From the NCBI GenBank assembly GCA_016987375.1, contig PJRA01000498.1, positions 486,564-501,260 on the forward strand: 14,697 bases of DNA, given 5' to 3'. The notes below the pieces were generated by a model that had not been told where the DNA came from, made no database searches, and saw only the letters and a program-made list of their open reading frames with translations. Shown one piece after another: positions 1-7,679 of this stretch. The DNA comes from Brachionus koreanus (lineage: Eukaryota > Rotifera > Eurotatoria > Ploima > Brachionidae). Each line of letters starts with the position of its first letter. Position 1 is the first letter of the stretch. The translations under genes were made by a program, and so were the position numbers.

Positions 1-38
1 ATGATATTTCATTTTAACAAATATAGCTCATATACTAG

Positions 39-348
39 TTGGCCGTATTAATGACCGCCCGTTTATAGTTGTCCGTATTTTTTTGCGGTCTGAAATTGAG
101 ACCGTTTGGGAGACCGGCGAAATGACCGTCCGCATCTTAGTTGGCCGTATTAATGGCCGTCTGTTTTTGGTTGACTGTTCTATTAAGCGGTCAAAATTTG
201 AGACCGTTCGGGAGACCGGCCAAATAACCGCCGACAAAATAATTGGCCGTATATTTTGGCGGCCAAAAATCCTGACCGCCTAGGATACCGGCCAAAAGAC
301 CGTCCGCCGTATATTGTTGGCCGAGTTTAGCGAATACGGTCTCGGCCA
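39..348. repeat. GC-rich degenerate tandem array, 102-bp period, related to the 7436-7515 MITE
   Basis: TTGGCCGTAT begins at 39, 141 and 243, exactly 102 bp apart. A fourth TTGGCCG starts at 317, so the third unit is shortened to 74 bp. Within units the order of marker words is kept: GCGGTC, then GAGACCGTT, then GGGAGACCGG, then GACCGTCCGC or ACCGCCG. Units 1 and 2 are roughly three-quarters identical by eye. The array ends in a perfect 8-bp inverted repeat, TGGCCGAG (318-325) and CTCGGCCA (341-348). It is much richer in G+C than its surroundings. The opening word TTGGCCGTATTAATGACCGC matches the interior of the MITE at 7436-7515 (TTGGCCGCATCAGCGACCGC) at 16 of 20 positions, and all four differences are C/T or G/A transitions. 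Two ORFs cross the array only because 102 is a multiple of three; I do not regard them as genes. Confidence 0.85.
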
Positions 349-361
349 CAAATAATTTTTA

Positions 362-405
362 CCGGATCACTGACCGTGTGTACGGATTAATGTTAGATGC
401 GGTCC
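362..405. repeat. Fragment resembling both ends of the hAT-like MITE
   Basis: Positions 362-385 resemble the right part of the MITE at 7436-7515: CCG, an ATCA-type word, GACCG, then TGTACGG, in the same order. Positions 388-405 (TAATGTTAGATGCGGTCC) resemble its left end (TAGTGTTGGGTGGCGGTCC). The two pieces sit side by side, as if the right end of one copy joined the left end of the next. An AACGGTTTTTTGCGGTC word follows to about 430. No clean target duplication is seen, so this is old debris, not an intact insertion. Confidence 0.55.
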
Positions 406-1090
406 AAATCGCGAACGGTTTTTTGCGGTCAAGAAGCTAGTCTCCAAAATGGTCTTAATATCAGATCATCTAAAAATATTGCCAAAAAAGATGCGAGTTG
501 TTGTTTTACCGATCTCCCATAGGCTCTAAATATTAGTCCGAAATAAAGATTTTTAAATTTAATAATTATTTAATTAACTAAATATTATTAAAAATTTGAA
601 AAATATTAAGAATTAAAATAATAAATTATTCTAATAAATTTGTTGGAAAATTAACAAAAATGTTAGCCGGTTAAGTGACCGTGTGTACCGATCTCAAAAC
701 TAATATATGTTTTTGTATATTTTTGTACCAAGTTCTGTTGTGGAAGAAATTCAAGCAATTATAATAAATTTTGAATAGTTAAATAGTAAAAATAGCAAAT
801 TTTATAATAGCATTATTGAATTAACATTACTAAAATAGCAGGTATAAACAAAATAGCAAAGTTTAAAAAAAAAATTTTAAAGCAGCTGACGTCACCTAAG
901 CTTAAATTGTTTTTTATTTTGTTAAAAAATGGATTTTTGAGACAACTAATTGACAATTTAGAGCATAGTTTTTTATAATAATACAATAGTCAACAGTCTA
1001 ACGCATTATAAGGTTAAATTTTATTTAACTAAATTGATTTAGTTGCTTTAGTATACTATTTATTTTTTTATTTCTACTAACATTATCCAG
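406..1090. other. AT-rich non-coding stretch
   Basis: No gene is supported. Apart from the repeat scrap at 661-690 it holds three dispersed AAATAGCAAA/AAAATAGCA words between about 788 and 860. It also holds a perfect palindrome at 1027-1044 with 8-bp arms AACTAAAT and ATTTAGTT around TG, and a CTACTAAC branch-site-like word at 1075-1082 just before the patch that starts at 1091. Confidence 0.5.
661..690. repeat. Second MITE-related scrap sharing a 13-bp word with 371-383
   Basis: TGACCGTGTGTAC occurs at 371-383 and again, exactly, at 676-688. Here it is preceded by TGTTAGCCGG (661-670), which looks like a terminal TGTTGGG/TGTTAGG word of the element. The two copies lie about 305 bp apart with AT-rich DNA between them (TACCGATCTC also occurs in both 505-515 and 686-695). 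They could be the two ends of one longer, decayed non-autonomous element. Confidence 0.5.
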
Positions 1091-1289
1091 TCTGTTTTTG
1101 TACTGTTTGATCAAACTTGCTGTGATTATTGATGTTGGAAGTACATTCGATTTATTTACTACTCAGTTTGAAGAAAAGTTTGATCTTGCTTCACATTTTG
1201 TTTATTGCGACCAAATGCGATGCTTTGATCACCTTAATCCTTCGAATGGTTGGACCGTGTCCCTACTGCCTCATCCCTGGCTATGACAC
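1091..1289 (+). pseudogene. Coding-like patch, possible retropepsin-like fragment; identity unknown
   Basis: This is a GC-richer island (about 40%) with one open plus-strand frame of over 60 codons ending in TGA at 1287-1289. There is no good ATG. A CTACTAAC branch-like word followed by ATTATCCAG ends at 1090 and would serve as a 3' splice site, so it may be an exon. The frame contains VIIDVGSTFDLF followed by TTQFEEKFDLA. This is faintly reminiscent of the active-site region of retroelement aspartic proteases (hydrophobic-D-T/S-G-S-T/S, then an F.FAKKLGL-like stretch), with V in place of the usual T or S. Further on it reads HLNPSNGW. No zinc knuckle, reverse transcriptase or second protease motif lies next to it. 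It could equally be an exon of an unrelated gene or a chance ORF. Confidence 0.3.
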
Positions 1290-1960
1290 TAATTAATTAT
1301 GGTTTACCTTAACTAATACACCTAAAAAGAGGGTTTTTTGAGCTATTTTTTTATCAAATTAATTGAATATAGAATTAATAATGGTTTAAATTTCAAAATC
1401 TATTCAAATTAAATAATTTATTAAAAAGTAAACCTTATTGTCTTGACCAGAAGCTGACATAAAAGTCGCTGATATAATTATGATGACTTTTAAAATGATT
1501 ATTAAGATCAAATGGAAGATTAATCAACCTAATACTGAATATAATTCAGATTAAGTAGTCAAATTAGGCTTTTAAATGGAACATCGGGCATTAGATGTCA
1601 AATGCAAGAATGAGGTTCTATTGAAAAGAGAAGTTTAGAATTAAAAAAAAATTAAAATAAATGATATAATGATTGAGAACAGTTGAATCTAAATTGAAAT
1701 TGATCAAATGTACTAAAAAAATTTAAAATATGTGATTTTGTAAGAAGACAATTAATTTGTTTTTTTTACTTTATTAATAAGTTCAAATAAAACAATTAAG
1801 ATAATATTTTTCTTTAAAAAAATAAAATGAATACGATGATTAAATAAATTCAAACTTCAAAATTATCCTAGTCTAAAATAGGTCTAACAAGTGTTTGATT
1901 ATTCACATTTTTTAAAATATTTTAGATTTAAAAACAATGAAAAATAATAATTTTTTAAAA
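1290..1960. other. AT-rich non-coding stretch
   Basis: I see no ORF, RNA gene or repeat that can be supported. Lying between the 1091-1289 patch and the poly(A) signal of the minus-strand gene, it is best read as intergenic DNA. Confidence 0.5.
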
Positions 1961-1961
1961 A

Positions 1962-1967
1962 TTTATT
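1962..1967 (-). terminator. AATAAA poly(A) signal for the minus-strand gene
   Basis: On the minus strand AATAAA lies 33-38 nt downstream of the TAA that ends the 2000-2200 block. That is a sensible distance for a very short 3' UTR. AATAAA is common by chance in DNA this AT-rich, so its support comes only from its position. Confidence 0.4.
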
Positions 1968-1999
1968 GCTAATTAAATTTAGTCATTTAAAATAATTTT

Positions 2000-2200
2000 T
2001 TAAAATCTGGCCAGCATATTGCTATTATATCTTTGAGTTGTTTGAAAATTTTTCGGTTTAAGCATTTGATAACGGGGTGGCAATTTAGTTCTTAAATCTA
2101 CCTGGCTTCGATTTTGAACATTATAATTAATTTGTTCTCGTTTGTTTAGAAATAGAGAATCATCATGTTCATATGTTGGTATTTTTCCATTTCTAGCATT
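2000..2200 (-). CDS. Probable last coding exon of an unrecognised minus-strand gene
   Basis: Reading leftwards, CTTCATTTTAG provides a 3' splice site just before position 2200. From there the frame is open in phase 0 for 66 codons to TAA at 2000-2002. The product piece is hydrophilic and varied, not the F/L/I/K/N mixture that random AT-rich DNA gives: it begins NARNGKIPTYEHDD, continues through NKREQINYNVQNRS and KLPPRYQMLKPK, and ends NSNMLARF. Local GC is about one third, well above the flanks. There are no hydrophobic segments, so it would be a soluble or cytoplasmic C-terminus. I do not recognise the family. The block at 2271-2468 lies directly upstream on this strand and is the natural preceding exon. 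The nearest phase-0 donor there (GCC followed by GTGGAC) is weak, so the exact join is uncertain. Confidence 0.55.
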   Translation of the reverse strand, partial: NARNGKIPTYEHDDSLFLNKREQINYNVQNRSQVDLRTKLPPRYQMLKPKNFQTTQRYNSNMLARF

Positions 2201-2270
2201 CTAAAATGAAGTTTAAAACTTCTTAATTAAATCTAAATGAAATAAAGAAATTACATGTAAAAGAATAGAT

Positions 2271-2468
2271 CTATTGGGTATGTCTTGAGTCCACGGCTGT
2301 ACGTAAAATCTGGGTATCATTGGATGATTTTTTGAAAACCATGGCACTCTTAATTAATTTTTTAAAATTTTTTAAATTTATCTTCGAAAATTCAGACCTT
2401 ATGTGCTCTTTGGATCTCCAGTCAGATAAATTGTTAGCTGAATAAAATTGGTTTACTGCTAATGACAT
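2271..2468 (-). CDS. Coding-like block, probable internal exon of the minus-strand gene
   Basis: One minus-strand frame is open for 65 codons. It starts MSLAVNQFYSANNLSDW, passes through RSKEHIRSEFSKINLKNFKK and KSSNDTQILRTAVDSR, and stops at TAG (2271-2273). GC is again higher than in the flanks. The ATG may not be a true start: CATTAG and TTTTATTCAG on the minus strand both offer 3' splice sites within the first 15 codons. A donor before the stop would be needed to join the 2000-2200 exon; GTGGAC (phase 0) and GTACAG (phase 1) are present but neither is strong. The sequence is basic, without membrane segments, and I recognise no domain. The plus strand is also partly open here (ending LQSDKLLAE), so the strand rests on agreement with the neighbours. 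Confidence 0.4.
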   Translation of the reverse strand: MSLAVNQFYSANNLSDWRSKEHIRSEFSKINLKNFKKLIKSAMVFKKSSNDTQILRTAVDSRHTQ

Positions 2469-2982
2469 GGTGCAATAATGTTTTTTTTTTTTTAATTAAT
2501 TTGATTTTTAACTAAATTCACTTAGCTTCAGAAACTATGGTTACTTGTTTTTTTTAGTTTTTAATCCAAGAATTAGAAAGAAATTATTAGTTTTCGTATT
2601 TTTTAGTAGAAAAATTCAATTAAAAATTTTTTTTTATTATTTAGATTTTATTTGAGTGTGTTTTCGTGTATTTTAAATCATGGATTCCAATTTAAAAAGA
2701 ATTCTGACTTATGGAAAGCTTATAAATTTGTTTTTCATGTTTTAAATCCATAATTATAAACAAAATATTATTTTCTCAGAATGAAATTTAATCGAAAATT
2801 ATGAATAAAAAAGAAAATTCATTTTGAATTTAACATTGCTTTTAAAAGGGTTACTTAATAATTAGAAAACACCTTTGAGTCAAATTTATTTAAATATTTA
2901 GTTGGCATTTAAACTGATCTTCTTTACAGTTAAATAATTTTACATTACTAAAATTACTAATTCCTTTGTTTAGTATTGCAAC
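2469..2982. other. AT-rich stretch, probable intron of the minus-strand gene
   Basis: Long T and A runs, no supportable ORF. If the blocks at 2271-2468 and 2983-3118 belong to one gene, this is the intron between them, much longer than the 64-bp opsin intron. Confidence 0.4.
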
Positions 2983-3118
2983 CTCATAAATCGAAGCTTT
3001 GGTGTATTCATTTCATCCATGTCGAAACATTCTTTACTTGAATTATATGCTCCAAAGATGTGTCTTGGGTCTTGGCCAAAATTTGAGTCTAAATGAGATT
3101 GCCTTCGCAATGAACAAG
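2983..3118 (-). CDS. Coding-like block, probable upstream exon of the minus-strand gene
   Basis: On the minus strand a TTCTAAC branch-like word is followed 20-odd bases later by GATAG, after which the frame is open. It reads CSLRRQSHLDSNFGQDPRHI, then FGAYNSSKECFDMDEMN and TPKLRFM. ATGAG followed by GTTGCA at the other end could be the donor (phase 2). An earlier donor, TTCAA followed by GTAAAG, would leave phase 1, and that one fits the available acceptors of the 2271-2468 block better. The segment is hydrophilic and charged, with no membrane helix and no motif I can name. GC is about 37%. The plus strand also has an open frame here, as often happens opposite real coding sequence, but it is less protein-like. 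Confidence 0.45.
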
Positions 3119-3120
3119 CT

Positions 3121-3166
3121 ATCATATTTATTGTGTTAGAAAAATTGAAAACACAATAAATATCAT
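3121..3166. repeat. 17-bp inverted repeat with 12-nt loop, next to a 3' splice site
   Basis: The arms are 3121-3137 and 3150-3166 and pair at 16 of 17 positions; the core is TTTATTGTGTT and AACACAATAAA. On the minus strand it covers the branch-site and pyrimidine-tract region directly upstream of the acceptor of the 2983-3118 block. Confidence 0.75.
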
Positions 3167-3169
3167 AGA

Positions 3170-4880
3170 AATATTGAGATCAAATTTAAATATACATGTG
3201 GTAATAGTCAAAAATCGGTTAATAATTAATTTATAAATCTTTTGTGTTATAAGACATTTAGTCAGTTTAGAATAAGTAAAAAATAAACGAAATATGTTTT
3301 AACTAGCTTTTAATTTTCTAATGCTAAATTTTAAAAGAATTATATAATACTGATAAAAAAAAAGATGATCAAAAATATCGCAATAAATAAAATGATTCAT
3401 TTAAATTGAAAAGCTTTTAATAAATTAAGAATCTTTAAATTTCATGAGAATAAATTTATACCCTATTTAATTTATTAATTTAAAAAATCACATTTATTTT
3501 AGCAAAATTAAATATCTTCTTTTATTTAGGAAATGCATATGTTTCATAGAATACAGGAAATTTTATATCAATTATTAATAAGGATTAATATTATCTATTA
3601 TTATCTATTAGTTATCCTGCTTTGTCAATTTAGTTAAACTAAATTGATCGTAGAGTATACATTATTATCATTATTATTATTAATAAAATATATTTTAATT
3701 ATTTATATAAGCTAACATTTTTCCAAAATTTCATAAAAGCAAAAGCAGTATTTTGATGGAAAAAAACTTGATTTTTTTTTCCGTTTTTCTAAGTAAAATT
3801 TTCAAATGTTTTTATTTTGAGTTTAATAAGCAAAAGTTTGACTAAGCGTTCTTCTATTTGAAATGCCAAAAAAATAATCTTTTAATTTCCTCTACTAAAT
3901 CAAATAAACAAAATAGGTTTTAGGTTTAAATTGATTTGATTTACTATCAAATGATATTTTTGATTTACATGTTAGATTAAAGGTAAAATATTCACAGTAA
4001 AAACCGACAAAAAAATAAACTAGATTAAATTAAAATTGATATGGTTTAATTGAAAAACTAATAAATTTATAATACAATATGACATTCATTAGTATACTAT
4101 TAAATTATTTTCTTATCACTAAACAAAATTTTAAAGTTATTGATAAAATTTCCTATTAGTATTCCAAATTAATTTTGATTTATATTCACTTTTTAAACTT
4201 ATCATACTGTTGGTAGTCGACTGAGTCTCTCACATTTCTATCTTACAATTAATTTTTCTTTCATTGTTCTTTAAACAATTGAGAGTTATTTTCTATTTTG
4301 TTTTATTGAAATATATAATTGATCAATTTTGAAAAAAAAGATCATAAAAATAATCCAAATATGTGAATAAAGTAATATTTTTAATTTAAAAGAAAATTAT
4401 TAATAAAAGACACATTTAAAAAAAATTTTCAAATCTAGGATTATAAAGGAAAACAAGTTAATAATTTTAGTTTTATTGAAACAAAGAAAAATAATTAACT
4501 AGCTAAAAATTTCAATTAAAAAAACTTGTGTATTTTATTGATTAAAAGCCCTTCCAGTTTATTCCATGAATGTTATTTTATTCAATTTGAAATTTTGCAG
4601 AAAAAGTTTTTTTTTTAAGCAATTAAAAATGTTAATAAAATTAAAAAAAAATTTTTTTCTTATTCTTATCTAACTTATCAGACGTTTATTGAGGTTAATT
4701 GTTAATTAAAATTTTTATTTTAATTTGTATTTTTTTTTATTTAATTCAATTAGCGCCAAATTTTGGCTATGTTTTTAAAAAAAAAAGTTAAATTTTTTTA
4801 AAAATAAATTATTTTATTTATTTATAAATAAATTTCTTAAATGCAACAAATTTTATTCGGAAAAGTAAATTCTCTTATTT
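3170..4880. other. AT-rich desert
   Basis: No gene is supported. It contains a 10-bp tandem duplication (TTATCTATTA at 3591-3600 and 3601-3610) and a perfect 23-bp palindrome at 3625-3647. A short (ATT)n tract lies at about 3663-3685. A small GC-richer island at 4205-4235 can be read on the minus strand as NVRDSVDYQQYDK, but is too short to call. Confidence 0.5.
3625..3647. repeat. Perfect palindrome with 11-bp arms
   Basis: TCAATTTAGTT and AACTAAATTGA flank a single A. The right arm (AACTAAATTGA) occurs again at 1027-1037, inside the other palindrome of this window (1027-1044). Confidence 0.75.
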
Positions 4881-4885
4881 TTTAC

Positions 4886-4968
4886 AGGACTGGTATCTGC
4901 AAGCATACTTTGAAAAAAAAATTGACTTTAGAATGCACACCATGTAATTTATTTGTCATCGGAAGTAA
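4886..4968. other. Splice-bounded coding-like patch, strand unresolved
   Basis: On the plus strand a strong acceptor (TCTTATTTTTTACAG) ends at 4887. It is followed by a short open frame DWYLQAYFEKKIDFRMHTM that ends at TAA after a possible GTAATT donor; a second plus frame reads TGICKHTLKKKLTLECTPC. On the minus strand TTTCTAG precedes an open stretch from 4968 to 4886 reading MTNKLHGVHSKVNFFSKYAC, followed by a weak donor (GTAAAA). GC is near 38% against a background of about 20%. It is likely an exon or exon relic, but I cannot decide between strands, and no family is recognisable. Confidence 0.3.
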
Positions 4969-4969
4969 C

Positions 4970-6780
4970 TAGAAATTTTTTGGTTGAATTAATCACAGTT
5001 AGATTATAAATTTTTTTTTGCTAGATTCATTTTAAGACAAAATTTTTGACTTACATAATTTTTACGACATCCTGAAATAGTTTAAGAAAATTTTTTAATT
5101 TTAGTTATTTTCGGCAAAATTTAACATCCAAAAGCCGAAGGGATCTTTTGAACCCCCTTTGTTACCTACTTTATATGTTATATATTTAATTAATTTAGTC
5201 ATTTTTTATAATTCTTTTCAATCATATCTTAAATCAAAAATATTATGAAATTATTTAATTTTCATGTTAGTCGAAGAATAATTTTATTTTCATTGAATAA
5301 AAGTAAAAAACGAGTCAAATAAAATGGGCCTAAATTCCTCCGGCCTTTGAGCGTCAAATAAATTATACATATTTAGGTTTTCATGTTTTTATATTTTAGA
5401 TAAATTTTATGCATTATTTAATACAATTTAAATTTTGCTTTTTGATAATTAAATAATTTGGGAAAGCTTTTTAAAAATTTTCTAAAAATTTGCATAAAGC
5501 TTTTGGAAAATGAAAAATATATTTACATTCTGCCATATTTTCTACAAAGATTAAATTTTAAAATTATTTTAAAATTATTTAATAGAATCAAATTCCGAAT
5601 GGAAAAAAATATTTTTATTCAATTCGATGACTCCATGTAATTCCTAAATAAGTTTTTAGTAAATATAATTGAGAAAGGAAAAAAATAAATTACACTAAAA
5701 GGGGTTTAATATATTCAAAAACAAACAGATTAGGAATAACATATCAAATAAGCCAAGGTTTAGGTGAACTGGGAATTTTACAAAAACGCTGAGATAGGTC
5801 ATCATCACAATTTTAGAGAACATGATATAAAAATCAGGAAAAAGAGAACAAAAACACAAGACGGTAAGAGAATTTTTCTTAAATAGGATATCAAGTACAT
5901 AGAAAAGACTTGAAAAAAATGTGGTGAGTGCAAGTCACTTAATGTTTTCAAAGCTGGTTTGGATTCAATTTGTTTGGTTTGGACTTAATGCAAATAGATA
6001 AAAATATTTTGTGTTTGTATTTCAAATAATTAAGAAAATTTGATAATTTTAAAGAAAACTTTATTTTAGCCACCTAGTTAAAAAATTGATTTTTTATTTT
6101 ATTTTGAAAACCTTTAATTTTAATTTCTAGTTTTAGCTTTTTATCAATTTTAATTTTTTGTTAATCAAATATTAATATAGTAAATATTACCACACTGTAG
6201 CGTCACAAAGCATTGATGAATTAATATATTTTTTAAGGATTAAAATTAGTTGATTTAATTATATATTTAAAAAAGATTTCTAATTTTAGATTCTTTTAGC
6301 ATTAGATAGAATCTTTAAAACTTTTTTTTTAACATACAACTACGAATTGGTAAACTAAAATTCAAAAATTTCAATCGAATTTTAGCAATCACATTTTTTT
6401 TAATCCTTAGTCTAAATCGACTTCAAATTACATAAAACTAGGATTTAAAAATTATTAGCTAATTGATTTATTTTGAGACATGTGAGGCTTATGTAAAATA
6501 TTATTCAAAAGTTTCATTTGTAATTGAGTGTTTTATGTAATTTTTAAATTCTATATCTTTGCTAAACTAGACAAAAATCAAAATTAGGAATATTTCATTT
6601 TCTCAATTTTTATTTTTAAATTTCAATGGAATAAAAACAAATAAGTTAATAAATATTCAAAAAAAAAGTTTAGATTATCTTTTGAATGAAAAATTCATTG
6701 ATAATTAAAAAATCGTTTCTTTTCAGATAGCCTTTAAATTTTGCAGATTTTTTTTTTACTCTTTAGACTTTTTTCTTCTA
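4970..6780. other. AT-rich desert
   Basis: No gene is supported. Two less AT-rich spots are present. One is 5130-5160, where GAAGGGATC and CCCCCTTTG face each other as a weak inverted repeat. The other is 5740-5960, where the plus strand is purine-rich and has two good donor-like words (GACGGTAAGA near 5863 and GTGGTGAGTG near 5922) but no convincing exon. Confidence 0.45.
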
Positions 6781-6799
6781 TGAAAGCGTTACATTTTAA

Positions 6800-7102
6800 A
6801 CCTTTGGTCCAACGCTAGTTCTCCCTAATGTCGATACAAATCCAAATCAGCCAAATCGTTAGAATTAAAGTGCAGAACTTTTCCAGATATTTAATTTGGG
6901 TAACAAAAGCTCTGTACCAGCTGAATCAATGGGTAGAACTAGCTTTATAAAAGAAAAAGAGTTGCTTCAATTTAAAATTTTTGCATTTGTTTTTTGTTCT
7001 AAAGCTCCTAATGCAGTTAAAACGAAGACAAAAGCTATTCAAACGAACCCGGAGAGGATTCCCAAATTATATAAGATGTCAAACAATCCAAAGTACCATT
7101 AA
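6800..7102 (+). pseudogene. Broken coding-like patch, family unknown
   Basis: One plus-strand frame holds 20 codons (TFGPTLVLPNVDTNPNQPNR, 6800-6859), then TAG-AAT-TAA, then 77 open codons (6869-7099) and a TAA. The longer part includes SAELFQIFNLGNKSSVPAES, then KEKELLQFKIFAFVFCSKA and TNPERIPKLYKMSNN. TTTTCCAG at 6879-6886 could be a 3' splice site that skips the two stops, so the second part may be a live last exon. AATAAA follows at 7173-7178. The content is hydrophilic apart from a short FKIFAFVF stretch, and local GC is about 35-38%. No domain or motif is recognised, and a chance ORF is not excluded. Confidence 0.3.
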
Positions 7103-7172
7103 AATAGATTTGACTTAAAAACTCTCTTTTTTTTAATTTAATTTATTTTTCTTAATCATTTAATTCAATTTA

Positions 7173-7178
7173 AATAAA
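7173..7178 (+). terminator. Possible AATAAA poly(A) signal
   Basis: It lies about 70 nt after the stop of the 6869-7102 frame. It is meaningful only if that patch is a real exon. Confidence 0.2.
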
Positions 7179-7311
7179 AAATTATATAATAAGCATTTGA
7201 CTGTAAACTACGGTGTGTGTCATTTCTATTTATTTCAATAAATATTTTTAATTCAATAAATTAACTAAATATTTTTTAAAAAGATAAATAAAAGTATTAG
7301 ATATTTTTTCC

Positions 7312-7678
7312 TTATTCACTCCTTGTGGAGCATAGGAGCATATCATTACTTTTGATTTCTACTTAAGTCTATCTTTTCTTTTTACCCAATGTCATTTCAA
7401 ATTCAATGAGCTCTTTCGTGATTGTTGACTTCAATTAGTGTTGGGTGGCGGTCCGAACACCGTTCATTTATTTTTTTGGCCGCATCAGCGACCGCTTGTA
7501 CGGCTCCTAACACTAACCTCAATGTTACTGCTGGTCTTCCTATTTTATGTCTTCTTGGGGTTATTCATTCTAAGTAGATGTCCAAGTCATCGCAGTCTTT
7601 TGTTCTTAATGCATTGACCTAGTGGCTCTGAATTTCATCTTTTGTATAGGTTAGCATTCGACGATGCCTCAGGATAGT
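7312..7678 (-). pseudogene. Dead C-terminal end of a non-LTR retrotransposon (LINE-type) pol ORF, split by a MITE
   Basis: Read on the minus strand, this carries the C-terminal signature common to many LINE-type reverse transcriptase ORFs, in the right order. First comes RRM with KDEIQ, then LR-stop-LGHLLRMNNPKK, which matches the usual LRWLGHVLRM with W changed to a stop. A frameshift later comes GRPAVTLR, then (after the MITE) STITKELIEFEMTLGKKKR, then stops, and finally SNDMLLCSTRSE followed by TAA at 7312-7314. The family normally ends with RGRPxxTW..., KEL..., and an LCSTRS-like tail. At least one frameshift and several stops make it non-functional. If the 80-bp insertion and one 8-bp duplicate are ignored, the frame passes straight through the insertion site. 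Only about the last 100 residues remain; the endonuclease and catalytic RT region are absent from the DNA to the right. The clade cannot be told from this part. Confidence 0.75.
7436..7515. mobile_element. 80-bp hAT-like MITE inserted in the LINE relic
   Basis: The ends are TAGTGTTGGG (7436-7445) and CCTAACACTA (7506-7515), inverted at 9 of 10 positions. An inner GCGGTC (7448-7453) is mirrored by GACCGC (7490-7495). The flanks are ACTTCAAT (7428-7435) and ACCTCAAT (7516-7523), an 8-bp target duplication with one mismatch. An 8-bp duplication with TAG/CAG-type ends is the hallmark of the hAT superfamily. At 80 bp it can encode nothing and must have been moved by a transposase supplied elsewhere. 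It is GC-rich compared with its surroundings. The host reading frame is continuous once the element and one duplicate are removed, which independently confirms both borders. Its interior is related to the array at 39-348. Confidence 0.85.
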
Positions 7679-7679
7679 G

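Noticed and set aside
28..283. Two overlapping ORFs on opposite strands (69 and 66 aa) with internal repeats
   Set aside because: They exist because the array period of 102 bp is a multiple of three; the repeated amino-acid words follow the DNA repeat, and no start context or homology is seen.
5458..5640. Plus-strand ORF of 60 codons starting at TTG
   Set aside because: Low-complexity F/K/I/L/N content with no GC rise and no splice or start signal; ORFs of this size are expected by chance at this base composition.
5770..5990. Minus-strand open frame with a hydrophobic stretch (LLPSCVFVLFFLIFISCSLK)
   Set aside because: The plus strand is purine-rich here, so the minus strand gives F/L/S/I automatically; it ends in three stops and lacks good splice sites, while the better donors are on the other strand.
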